From Schaedlerella glycyrrhizinilytica_A (lineage in GTDB: Bacteria; Bacillota; Clostridia; Lachnospirales; Lachnospiraceae), in the NCBI RefSeq assembly GCF_042852765.1, contig NZ_AP031414.1: a DNA stretch of 64,000 bases. The stretch is one strand, 5' to 3'. This document shows positions 1 through 7,873 of this stretch, in pieces. Numbering within the stretch: position 1 is the stretch's first letter; each line of letters opens with the position of its first letter. A program made the translations under genes and the position numbers. The notes under the pieces were generated by a model. That model saw nothing but the letters and a program-made list of their open reading frames with translations. It was not told where the DNA came from and did no database searches.

Positions 1-232
1 CAATGGCAGCCACTTTCCCCGCCGCACATGCCAGATATTGTGTCATCGTTCCGATTCCCGGACCGATCTCAACAACCATATCCTCTTTTGTAATTTCTGC
101 TGAACGGATGATCTTATCCAGTACATGTGTATCGATCAGAAAATTCTGTCCGAATTTCTTTTGAAACGAAAAATTATACTTTTGGAGTACCGCAATTGTA
201 TTTTGCGGATTTCCCAGCGTTGGCTCTTTCAT
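1..232 (-). CDS. rsmA: 16S rRNA dimethyladenosine transferase RsmA/KsgA (N-terminal part)
   Basis: Only the first 77 residues are present; the gene runs off the left edge. RsmA dimethylates two adjacent adenosines near the 3' end of 16S rRNA during small-subunit maturation. The start MKEPTLGNPQNT, the FGQNFLID element and the SAM-binding motif EIGPGIGTMTQ (about residues 53-63) are all visible and typical of the family. The ATG overlaps the tatD stop codon (ATGA), so the two genes are translationally coupled, a common tatD-rsmA order in Firmicutes. Identification is firm; nothing can be said about the C-terminal RNA-binding part. Confidence 0.93.
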   Translation of the reverse strand, partial: MKEPTLGNPQNTIAVLQKYNFSFQKKFGQNFLIDTHVLDKIIRSAEITKEDMVVEIGPGIGTMTQYLACAAGKVAAI

Positions 233-990
233 ATCCCGTATATCCTTTCTGCATTCTCCGATGTGATCTGAATCACTTCTTCCGGTGTAATTCCCTTTAA
301 CTCCGCGATTGTCGCTGCTACATATTTTAAATTCAGTGAAGAATTTCGCTTTCCCCGATTCGGTTCCGGCGAAAGATACGGGCAGTCTGTTTCAAGCACA
401 AGAGATTCGATCGGAACTTCCTGAACAGTTTCTTTTAATTTCCGTCCGTTTTTAAATGTGACAACACCGCCGATCCCAATCGAATATCCCATCTTGACAT
501 ATTCTGCCGCCATCTCCGGCGAATAGGAATAACAGTGTATGATCCCGCGCAGTCTTTTTCCATATTCACGCATGATCTCCATTGTATCCGCCGCCGCATC
601 CCGGCTGTGGATATTGACAGGCTTTCCCAGCTTTTCTGCCAGTTCCAACTGTCGGACAAACCACTTTTTCTGCACATCGTGACTTTCCTGATCCCAATAA
701 TAATCCAGACCGATCTCGCCGACCGCGACGATCTTCTCTTCCTTGAGAAGCTGCTCCATCCTGAACAACTTCTCCTCATCCAGTCCTCCGACCTCATCCG
801 GATGAACACCGATCATTCCATATACGAACGGATATCGCCTTGTCAATTCTATCACGCTGTCCCAGGATGAGATTGCGGCGCTCGCATTTACGATCTTCCC
901 GATTCCGTTCTCCTGCATCATGCCGAGCAAAGCTTCCCTGTCCGCATCAAACTGCTCATCATCATAATGTGCATGTGTATCAATTATCAT
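229..990 (-). CDS. tatD: TatD family metal-dependent hydrolase
   Basis: A 253-residue protein of normal TatD length. The family are cytosolic TIM-barrel metal-dependent nucleases or phosphoesterases. Metal ligands are visible: DTHAHYDD (His6, His8), the Glu of GEIGLDYYW, the His residues in NIHSRDA and IIHCYSYS, and the Asp of LETDCPYLSP. An upstream in-frame ATG at 1029 is possible, but the start at 990 is preferred because GGAGG sits nine bases upstream and the protein then begins MIIDTHAHY as the family does. The stop codon overlaps the rsmA start. The physiological substrate is not known from sequence. Confidence 0.93.
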   Translation of the reverse strand: MIIDTHAHYDDEQFDADREALLGMMQENGIGKIVNASAAISSWDSVIELTRRYPFVYGMIGVHPDEVGGLDEEKLFRMEQLLKEEKIVAVGEIGLDYYWDQESHDVQKKWFVRQLELAEKLGKPVNIHSRDAAADTMEIMREYGKRLRGIIHCYSYSPEMAAEYVKMGYSIGIGGVVTFKNGRKLKETVQEVPIESLVLETDCPYLSPEPNRGKRNSSLNLKYVAATIAELKGITPEEVIQITSENAERIYGI

Positions 991-1060
991 CGCTATGATC
1001 CTCCAGTGATCCGGTAAAACCGGATCCAAAAAAATATTGTTTAAAAAACCGGGGAATTAT

Positions 1061-1109
1061 AAGGTCATAAAACCACCTATGTGCAAGCACAAGGTGGTTT
1101 TATGACCTT
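1061..1109. repeat. 18-bp perfect inverted repeat with nested inner stem
   Basis: The arms 1061-1078 and 1092-1109 are exact reverse complements. The 13-base centre holds a second short stem (TGTGC 1080-1084, GCACA 1087-1091), so the whole element can fold as a hairpin of about 23 pairs with one bulged A. It lies between tatD and the end of the propeller gene. Neither flank has a real T-tract (minus side continues ATAATTCCCC), so it is not a textbook intrinsic terminator, although it may still end or protect the upstream transcript. Confidence 0.75.
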
Positions 1110-1132
1110 TTGACCCTGACATTTGAAATCTA

Positions 1133-3094
1133 TTATAGCACAATGTCATCCAGCTTTTCAAATGTATGCACGTCGTAAGCTTCCACTGTATTTCCTGCAA
1201 TAAGATAAAATCTATCCCCTACATAAAAAGCACGTACATTTGTTGCATAACCTGTCATATCCCGCTGCATCAGGCATGTAAATCCATCTTCTCCATAAGA
1301 AAATACATAATAGCTGATCGTCTCTGCATTTACGGTAAATCCGATCAGGTTCTTTTCCGGATCCGCCAATACCACTTTATAATTGTAAGCAGCATCTGTG
1401 GAATACGCACCTTCGATCACATACTTTTGAATCTCCCTGACGTCTTTCGGGTCACTCACATCAAACATAGATAATTTCACCCCGTTTGTCGTCATTCCGG
1501 TTGGATCTGTATCCATTCCAATCCCGAGAAGCAGACCGTCTCCATACGGATGAAGATACTCGGAAAATCCCGGAATCTTAAGTGCACCGAGTATTTCCGG
1601 CTTTTTCGGATCGGAAAGATCTACGGAAAACAACGGATCCATTTGACGGAATGTTACGAAATATCCGGTATTTCCGATAAACCGTGCGGAATATATACTT
1701 TCGTCCGGAGCGAGTTCTTCGATTCTGGACAATTCTTTTAACTTATCATCCAAAACATACAGTGTATTTGTAGTAACGGTCTTTTCCGTTGTCTGAACAG
1801 AGTCTTCCTCTTGTGAGATCGGCATAACAGAATTTCCGAATCCTGGCGTCACTGTTGTCACCAGACGAAGATTTCCCTCATATTCATCGATACTGAACGA
1901 ATCATTCAATACACCTTGAACCTTTGCCTGTGCCACAGCTTTTAATTCTCCGTTTTCATAAGATAATTTTCGGATCCATGTTGCGTCTGTCTCTGTTTCT
2001 TTTGATGCATACTCCGTCTCACAGATATAAATGTTCTTTCCGCTCACATAACAGAGACCTGCTGTTCCGAATACCGCTTTACTATCCGTCTCTTCCCCGG
2101 GATCCTGCAGCGAAAATGAAGTGATCACCGTATAGCTGCTTCCGCGTTTGACCGGTGGGATCACAATATTACTGCTGTCCATATATTCGCCCTGTATCGT
2201 CGGAATATATCCCGAAAGATCCGTTCTCAGCACCGATATATCCGCACGAAAATCACTGAACAGATACACATATCCGTCCACGATCCGCATCGTATGATAG
2301 CTTCCGCTCTGTGTGATCTTCCCCAATGAAACCGGATTTTCCGGATCGCTGATGTCAAAAGTCTCTGCTGTCGTATATTCTCTGTACGGATACGAACCGG
2401 TGGGGCCTGTCTCCTCCGGATACTCTCCATACACGGCAACCAGACGGTCCCCCTCTACAAAAAATTCGGAAAAATGAACCTCTCCGTTCAGCGGAATCTC
2501 CCCGATCTTCTCCATCGTCTCCTGCTCGATCCCGACGATCTCGATCGTCTGATTATTCAAAATATACAGCCGCTCTCCGTCTGTTTTCGCAATATCACCT
2601 TCTCCGACGCCATCCTGCCGGATATTCGTATTCGAATATCCCGCACCGCCCGTACTGTCTGCCTCCATGGTCTGTGCACTTGAGGCAGTATCGCTCACGG
2701 CGTTCTTTTCCGCTCCGTAAGCCGCAGCATCCTTTTCCTGTGCATCCCTCTCTGCTTTTATAAATCCATAGATCTGATCAAAATCTTCCGCTGTATCAAT
2801 CCTGCCGGCTGTGACCTCACCGCTTTCGGTCTTTTCCCCCTTGTCTGCTGTCTTATACAGGGTTTCTCCATCGTCCGGGCTGAGTCGATTCCACATACCG
2901 ACTGCTCCGATCCCCAGTACGACCACGCCGCAGGCTGCAAACGCTGCCGCTTTCTTATAGTAGGATCTTCTCTTTTTCTTTGCTTTTTCTTCTAATCTTT
3001 CAACAACTGCTTCCGGCTGCAAAGAAGCAGGAACTTCTAATTTATCAGTCTGTTCATCAATCAGCTTTTTGATGTTTTTCCCATCCATCTCCAT
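1133..3094 (-). CDS. Membrane-anchored beta-propeller protein, probable anti-sigma factor
   Basis: A 653-residue protein with a cytosolic N-terminus of about 45 residues, one basic-flanked membrane segment (about 48-68: AAAFAACGVVVLGIGAVGM), a low-complexity acidic linker to about residue 160, then a large extracellular domain that resembles the secreted C-terminal beta-propeller family (Pfam PF09826, from memory). It begins 23 bases after an ECF sigma factor gene with a strong GGGG ribosome site, the usual sigma/anti-sigma arrangement. Sigma binding by the short N-terminus, and sensing by the propeller, are inferences from topology and context. It has no lipobox or known catalytic motif. Confidence 0.75.
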   Translation of the reverse strand: MEMDGKNIKKLIDEQTDKLEVPASLQPEAVVERLEEKAKKKRRSYYKKAAAFAACGVVVLGIGAVGMWNRLSPDDGETLYKTADKGEKTESGEVTAGRIDTAEDFDQIYGFIKAERDAQEKDAAAYGAEKNAVSDTASSAQTMEADSTGGAGYSNTNIRQDGVGEGDIAKTDGERLYILNNQTIEIVGIEQETMEKIGEIPLNGEVHFSEFFVEGDRLVAVYGEYPEETGPTGSYPYREYTTAETFDISDPENPVSLGKITQSGSYHTMRIVDGYVYLFSDFRADISVLRTDLSGYIPTIQGEYMDSSNIVIPPVKRGSSYTVITSFSLQDPGEETDSKAVFGTAGLCYVSGKNIYICETEYASKETETDATWIRKLSYENGELKAVAQAKVQGVLNDSFSIDEYEGNLRLVTTVTPGFGNSVMPISQEEDSVQTTEKTVTTNTLYVLDDKLKELSRIEELAPDESIYSARFIGNTGYFVTFRQMDPLFSVDLSDPKKPEILGALKIPGFSEYLHPYGDGLLLGIGMDTDPTGMTTNGVKLSMFDVSDPKDVREIQKYVIEGAYSTDAAYNYKVVLADPEKNLIGFTVNAETISYYVFSYGEDGFTCLMQRDMTGYATNVRAFYVGDRFYLIAGNTVEAYDVHTFEKLDDIVL

Positions 3095-3117
3095 ACTGAA
3101 ATCCCCTTTCTTTCACC

Positions 3118-3633
3118 CTAATTTTCAAGGATCCGGTGCATCTGTTCTAATGCTCTCGACTTCCGGGAACGAACCGTTGCCGGATTCATCTCCAGAATCT
3201 TCCCGATCTCCTCGCTGGAATATCCTCCGAGCACAGACCAGGCAACGATCAGCCGATCGTCTTCCCCAAGCAGCATCAAAGCTTCCCTCACATCATGGTC
3301 TGATGCGTGATCCGGCTCTTCTGCGATCAGCTCATCACTCAGTTCCTCCGTCTCTCCTTTTCGTAAAAAACGCTTTTTGCATTGATTCGCCAGGATCGTA
3401 AAGATCCAGCTTCGGAAAGATTCCTCCTTTTTCAGACGGTCGATGCCCTCATAGGCTGCAACAACCGTCTCGCTTACCACATCTTCCGCGTCCTGCTTAT
3501 GGCGCATCGTATACAATGCAAATCGGTAAAGTTCTTTATAAATCCTCCCATATAATACGCCGAATGCCTGAATATCTCCCCGGCGTGCTCTGCGGATCAA
3601 TACTGTTTCCGAACAGTTTTCAAAATCTTTCAT
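3118..3633 (-). CDS. ECF-type sigma-70 family RNA polymerase sigma factor
   Basis: A 171-residue protein of standard ECF length. Region 2 is clear (ELYRFALYTMRHKQDAEDVVSETVVAAY, then FRSWIFTILANQCKK), and region 4 has the helix-turn-helix GGYSSEEIGKILEMNPATVRSRKSRA near the C-terminus. The start at 3633 is chosen because AGGAGGGG lies just upstream and the protein then starts MKDFENCSE; an upstream in-frame ATG at 3720 has no ribosome site. It is followed by the propeller gene, its probable membrane regulator. Target genes are unknown; autoregulation is likely by analogy. Confidence 0.9.
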   Translation of the reverse strand: MKDFENCSETVLIRRARRGDIQAFGVLYGRIYKELYRFALYTMRHKQDAEDVVSETVVAAYEGIDRLKKEESFRSWIFTILANQCKKRFLRKGETEELSDELIAEEPDHASDHDVREALMLLGEDDRLIVAWSVLGGYSSEEIGKILEMNPATVRSRKSRALEQMHRILEN

Positions 3634-3765
3634 CCGTTCCCCTCCTTTCTTTCCGGACAAAATACGTCCGCTTCTACTGTTCTTATCTATTAGAGTCAAA
3701 AAAAGTCTGCTTTGTTGCAAAGAAATCCAAAAAATTTATAATGCAATAAGATTTACAATTCCGGA

Positions 3766-4566
3766 TCACAGTTCCGGTTTTGTATCGTCCGGATTTTTAT
3801 CATCCGTTTTCTTGTATTTCTCATATAAATCTTCCCCTGCCAGCTTCATAATATCCAAAATCTCTTCTTCGGACATCTTCATATATTTTGCCAGCTCGTC
3901 GATCGTTACCGCACGGCCTTTCTCGTCTGCAAGCTGATGAAGCGTATCATCCAGATGATTGACCTGTTGTTCCATCTTTCTGTCGCAACGCTTCTGTTCC
4001 TGCTGTTCTTCGATCATCTGTGCCATTCCCTGACGGATTTCATCCAGCAAAAATGCTTCCGCATTTTCCGCACCGTCCAGAAGATCCAGCGCAAGCAGAA
4101 GACTGACATTTCCCTCCTGTACCAGATCCCCTAAAAATACCTCTTTCGTGTGCATCTGCTCCGCAATGCCAAGCACCGTCATAAGGTACAATTCCGTCAG
4201 ACGGCTCTTCGCAAGCCCATCTCCTGCCGCCGCAGCTTCAAAAAGTCTCTCCCTTTCTCCTGCTTCTGCCGGACGGATTCCGGAAAGTTCCCTGCGGTAT
4301 TCTTCCAGATACTCTTTTTCTTCCGGCGTATATGCCGCCGCTGTCTCTTTCTCCGCTTTCTCCGTCAATTCCTGTCCTTTCATGTATCCGACCACAGAAA
4401 TCTTCTGCGTGAGCAGGTAATCATATACAAGCAGCATCTGCTCCTCTGACAATTCACTGTCCCCAAAGAATGCTCCGACCTCTTCTGTTGTGATCCGATT
4501 GCCGCTGACTGCCGCAATATCCAATAATTCTTTTAATTTTTCCAGAAATTCTTTCTCGCTTCCCAT
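3766..4566 (-). CDS. Sigma-70-like protein lacking region 4
   Basis: A 266-residue protein. Residues 5-60 resemble region 1.1 of primary sigma factors (FLEKLKELLDIAAVSGNRITTEE). Residues about 100-165 follow regions 1.2-2.2 closely in pattern (AAAAGDGLAKSRLTELYLM, then FLGDLVQEGNVSLLLALDLLD, compare FLDLIQEGNIGLMKAV). Residues about 200-245 resemble region 3 (DDTLHQLADEKGRAVTIDELAKYMKMSEEEI). The aromatic -10 melting segment of region 2.3-2.4 is replaced by an acidic/Gln-rich stretch and there is no region 4, so it probably cannot recognise promoters alone. The start at 4566 is preferred over a GTG at 4629 that lies inside a hairpin. It could be a core-binding regulator or a decayed sigma. 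Confidence 0.6.
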   Translation of the reverse strand: MGSEKEFLEKLKELLDIAAVSGNRITTEEVGAFFGDSELSEEQMLLVYDYLLTQKISVVGYMKGQELTEKAEKETAAAYTPEEKEYLEEYRRELSGIRPAEAGERERLFEAAAAGDGLAKSRLTELYLMTVLGIAEQMHTKEVFLGDLVQEGNVSLLLALDLLDGAENAEAFLLDEIRQGMAQMIEEQQEQKRCDRKMEQQVNHLDDTLHQLADEKGRAVTIDELAKYMKMSEEEILDIMKLAGEDLYEKYKKTDDKNPDDTKPEL

Positions 4567-4615
4567 GCGCTTCGTACACCTTTCCCTTTTCAGATTATGA
4601 TTCTTTAGACTATTA

Positions 4616-4638
4616 GAGCAGGGAATCACTCCCTGCTC
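4616..4638 (-). terminator. Hairpin between hydratase gene and sigma-like gene
   Basis: A 9-bp perfect stem (GAGCAGGGA, 4616-4624; TCCCTGCTC, 4630-4638) with a five-base loop, downstream of the hydratase on the minus strand. The following bases (TAATAGTC) are not a U-tract, so termination is likely partial at best. Confidence 0.4.
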
Positions 4639-4673
4639 CTTGTATCATCTCTTTTTGTATCGCTTATTCATCT

Positions 4674-6941
4674 CTAACCTTTGTAATAATTGATCAGGCA
4701 TCCTTTTAAAATGATCTCTCTTTCCGCATCTGTCATGTCGCCCAGGCGAAGTGTGATCTCTTTCAATTCTGCGCCGACCACATAAGCTTTTACCTCGGAC
4801 TGCTTCTTTTCGATCACATTTCTCACATCCGGAACGAACAGATACTCGCCGTTCTTAAACGGAAGCGCTTCGTGATCCGCATCTGTCAAAAACGGAAGCA
4901 TTCCCCAGTTGATCAGATTCGAACGATACCGCTTTGTTGCGTATTCATTGGCAATATTTGCCCAGCCGCCAAGCACTTTCTGACAGGACGCCGCCTGTTC
5001 ACGGGCGGATCCGTCTCCCGGTTTCACCGCAAAGATCGTGCTTCCGACACCGATATTACCCTCTCCGACTTCGGGATACGCTTTCCGGATCGTCTCCATA
5101 ACCGGTTTCAGTTCTTCCAGTGCATCTAAAGGACAATTTCCTGCTTCGATCGCTTTCTGTGCTGCCTGTACCTCTTTCGCACGTCCCACATATGCCGGAT
5201 CCTTTCTGGAAAGTGCGAATTCCGCAAGTCCCAGCGGATTAGAACGGTAAGAGGAAGTCTCTCCGGACGGGATCAGCTCATCGGTCGTCGTCACCGGATC
5301 ATGAATCTCGGAAACAACTTTCAGGATCAGGTTCTCCGGCAGCGCGGACATTGCCGGCCAGTCTTTGATATTCGGTCCGAATTTGATCTCCACGGACGGA
5401 TCTGCTACACCCTTACTGTCAAATACACGATTCGCATAAATGCTGGAATCAAAATGATATTTCTGTCCTTTATATTCCACATCTATCGCCGTTGCCGGAG
5501 TCAGGAATCCTTTGTTTGCCGCCGTTGCCGCGATCGAACGTGCATCCATAAGCGCTACGGACGAAATCTGTCCGCTCTGCAGCTTGGATCCCTCACGGTT
5601 CGGGAAGTTTCTTGTCGAGTGACGGATGGAAAGCGCATTGTTGGCCGGCGTATCTCCCGCACCGAAGCACGGACCGCAGAATGCCGTCTTCACGATCGTT
5701 CCCGCTGCCATCAGATCTGCAACCGCTCCGTTTTTCACCAGTTCCATATAAATCGGCGTACTTGCCGGGTATACGCTGAATGTGAACTCGTCCGCACCGA
5801 TATTCTTTCCGCGGATAATGTCTGCCGCTGCGCAGATATTTTCAAATCCGCCGCCCGCGCATCCTGCGATGATTCCCTGCTCCACATACAGCTTTCCGTC
5901 TACGATCTTGTCCTGCAGTGTGTAATCGACCGCACCGTCCAGACTGACAAGCGCTTTCTGCTCTACATCGTGAAGAATGTCTTTGAGGTTTGCGTTCAGC
6001 TCATCGATCGTATATACGTTGCTCGGATGGAACGGCATCGCGATCATTGGTTTGATCTCGCTTAAGTTCACATAAACCATACCGTCATAATATGCGCATG
6101 CTCCCGGATTCAGTTCTTTATAATCGCCGCTTCTTCCGTGGATCTCATAAAATTCACGGATCTTTTCATCTGTCTTCCAGATCGAGGACAGACAAGTCGT
6201 CTCGGTCGTCATTACGTCGATTCCGATACGGAAGTCCGCGCTCAGTTTCTCAACGCCCGGTCCGACAAATTCCATTACTTTATTGTTTACATAGCCATTT
6301 TTAAATGTCGCCCCGATGATCGCCAGCGCCACATCCTGCGGACCAACGCCTTTCATCGGCTCGCCGTCCAGATAAATACCGATCACTCCCGGCATCTTGA
6401 TATCATAAGTCTTGTTCAGAAGCTGTTTGACAAGTTCCGGACCGCCCTCACCCATCGCCATCGTTCCGAGCGCACCGTAACGGGTATGGCTGTCGGAACC
6501 GAGGATCATCTTTCCTCCGCCTGCAAGCATCTCTCTTGCATACTGATGGATGACTGCCTGATGCGGCGGAACATATACGCCGCCGTATTTCTTTGCGCAA
6601 GTCAGTCCAAACATATGGTCATCTTCGTTGATCGTACCGCCGACCGCACAAAGCGAGTTGTGACAGTTTGTCAGCACATACGGGATCGGGAACTTCTCAA
6701 GACCTGACGCTCTGGCTGTCTGGATGATCCCGACAAATGTAATATCATGGGAAGTCAGCTTATCAAATTTGATCTGCAGATTCTCCATATTTCCCGATGT
6801 ATTGTGCGCACTCAAAATACTGTATGCCATCGTATTTTTCGCCGCTTCTTCTTTAGAAATCGGAGCCTGCACTCCCGCTTTGTCTTCTACAAGTTCTTTT
6901 CCGTTGAGCAGATATACTCCGTTGTCATATAATTTGATCAT
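4674..6941 (-). CDS. Aconitase-family hydratase (YbhJ-like)
   Basis: A 755-residue protein matching in length and start the YbhJ-type hydratases, a branch of the aconitase/isopropylmalate dehydratase superfamily whose substrate is unsettled. Visible features: GSDSHTRYGALGTMAMGEGG near residue 150 (substrate-site signature), and cysteines in GCAGGGFEN and FCGPCFGAGDTPANN that fit the three [4Fe-4S] ligands, followed by HSTRNFPNREGSK. The C-terminal swivel domain has LINWGMLPF. A strong AAGGAGGA site precedes the ATG. It lies 49 bases after an FHA gene. True aconitase activity cannot be claimed: the usual CTNS cysteine motif is replaced by GCAGG. Confidence 0.82.
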   Translation of the reverse strand: MIKLYDNGVYLLNGKELVEDKAGVQAPISKEEAAKNTMAYSILSAHNTSGNMENLQIKFDKLTSHDITFVGIIQTARASGLEKFPIPYVLTNCHNSLCAVGGTINEDDHMFGLTCAKKYGGVYVPPHQAVIHQYAREMLAGGGKMILGSDSHTRYGALGTMAMGEGGPELVKQLLNKTYDIKMPGVIGIYLDGEPMKGVGPQDVALAIIGATFKNGYVNNKVMEFVGPGVEKLSADFRIGIDVMTTETTCLSSIWKTDEKIREFYEIHGRSGDYKELNPGACAYYDGMVYVNLSEIKPMIAMPFHPSNVYTIDELNANLKDILHDVEQKALVSLDGAVDYTLQDKIVDGKLYVEQGIIAGCAGGGFENICAAADIIRGKNIGADEFTFSVYPASTPIYMELVKNGAVADLMAAGTIVKTAFCGPCFGAGDTPANNALSIRHSTRNFPNREGSKLQSGQISSVALMDARSIAATAANKGFLTPATAIDVEYKGQKYHFDSSIYANRVFDSKGVADPSVEIKFGPNIKDWPAMSALPENLILKVVSEIHDPVTTTDELIPSGETSSYRSNPLGLAEFALSRKDPAYVGRAKEVQAAQKAIEAGNCPLDALEELKPVMETIRKAYPEVGEGNIGVGSTIFAVKPGDGSAREQAASCQKVLGGWANIANEYATKRYRSNLINWGMLPFLTDADHEALPFKNGEYLFVPDVRNVIEKKQSEVKAYVVGAELKEITLRLGDMTDAEREIILKGCLINYYKG

Positions 6942-6990
6942 GTAAATCCTCCTTTATTTTGCGCCGTATGCACGGTGTTTTTCTTTGCGT

Positions 6991-7602
6991 CTAATCTCTT
7001 TCGCGCAGTACTTTTTTTACCTCGATCTTTGTCTCTCCAACCCCGATCACATCATCTCTCTGGATCACAACCGGCTGCTGGATCCTGCGCCCGTTCAGAT
7101 ATGTACCGTTTCGGGAACCCATATCTTTCAGATACAGCTTGTCCTCTTTCCGAATGACCGCGCAGTGCAGTTTTGACACTCTCGGATCATCCTGTACCGA
7201 CAGGAACCTCTCAAATTCCGAACTGTTCCGGCTTCTTCCGATCCCGATATTGTCATAGAAAATGAAATCAAATTTTTCCCATGTATCGAGATTCTCCAGA
7301 ATCAGTTTCCATTGCTTTTTCACCGGACCTTTGGACGTAAGTTCTTTCCCACGCTCGCCTGCTGCCGGAAACGGCGTTGTCTGCCCCGGCACTTCCCTGT
7401 GATCCACTGTTTCTTTTACACGGCGCGGCTGGCGATATTCTTCTTCGTACTCATAATCGTCATCTTCCAGATCATCTTCGTACTCCTCGTCGTAGTCATA
7501 ACCGTCCTGCGTCTTTTTCTCTTTTTTCAGCGCTACAATGATGATCACAATGAGCAGCACCGCAACAAAGATCAAAATCCCCATCACAATCCAATACCAC
7601 AT
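6991..7602 (-). CDS. Membrane-anchored FHA domain protein
   Basis: A 203-residue protein. Residues 1-26 form a hydrophobic membrane anchor, then a lysine-rich stop-transfer, a strongly acidic Tyr/Asp/Glu linker (about 30-60), and a C-terminal FHA domain (about 100-200) with the phosphothreonine-binding hallmarks GIGRSRNS, SKLHCAV and MGSRNGTYLNG. FHA domains bind phosphothreonine peptides, so a Ser/Thr kinase partner is expected elsewhere. The start has AAAAGGAGATGAACGT upstream. It is the first gene of a probable operon with the hydratase. The specific partner is unknown. Confidence 0.88.
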   Translation of the reverse strand: MWYWIVMGILIFVAVLLIVIIIVALKKEKKTQDGYDYDEEYEDDLEDDDYEYEEEYRQPRRVKETVDHREVPGQTTPFPAAGERGKELTSKGPVKKQWKLILENLDTWEKFDFIFYDNIGIGRSRNSSEFERFLSVQDDPRVSKLHCAVIRKEDKLYLKDMGSRNGTYLNGRRIQQPVVIQRDDVIGVGETKIEVKKVLRERD

Positions 7603-7656
7603 ACGTTCATCTCCTTTTAAACTTATTTTATCTTACTATATTTTTTCACCGCAGGC

Positions 7657-7688
7657 AAGAAAAAACGGCGGGATCCTCTCCCACCGTT
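7657..7688 (-). terminator. Intrinsic terminator downstream of 7874-8944
   Basis: On the minus strand AACGGTGGGA (7679-7688) pairs with TCCCGCCGTT (7664-7673), with one G-U pair, followed by TTTTCTTGCC. It is a clear stem plus U-tract. It lies about 185 bases after the membrane protein gene, with a repeat element in between. Confidence 0.75.
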
Positions 7689-7810
7689 CTCAATGTAATG
7701 TCACTCGAACTCTTTTCGTCCGCATTTCCGCAACCTCTTATTCATACTCATCCGCGGGCTTGTCCGTCACCCGCACATTTCCGCTCCCCTGTTTTTTACT
7801 TCGATATGCG

Positions 7811-7865
7811 TAGCGCAGGTGTACAAAGTGGAAAACGGTCGTATTTTCCCTTGCGCACTGACGCC
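7811..7865. repeat. Dispersed GTGTACAAGGGG-type repeat, inverted pair (copy a)
   Basis: The left half TAGCGCAGGTGTACAAAG (7811-7828) on the plus strand and the right half, GGCGTCAGTGCGCAAGGG on the minus strand (ending at 7865), are both diverged versions of the core AGCGTCGGTGTACAAGGGG found at four other intergenic sites in the window. The halves face each other and can form an imperfect hairpin. No coding function is seen. Confidence 0.5.
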
Positions 7866-7873
7866 AGACTCTG

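Noticed and set aside
5301..6065. 254-codon open frame on the plus strand
   Set aside because: It is antisense to the hydratase gene; Arg/Cys-rich composition typical of shadow frames.
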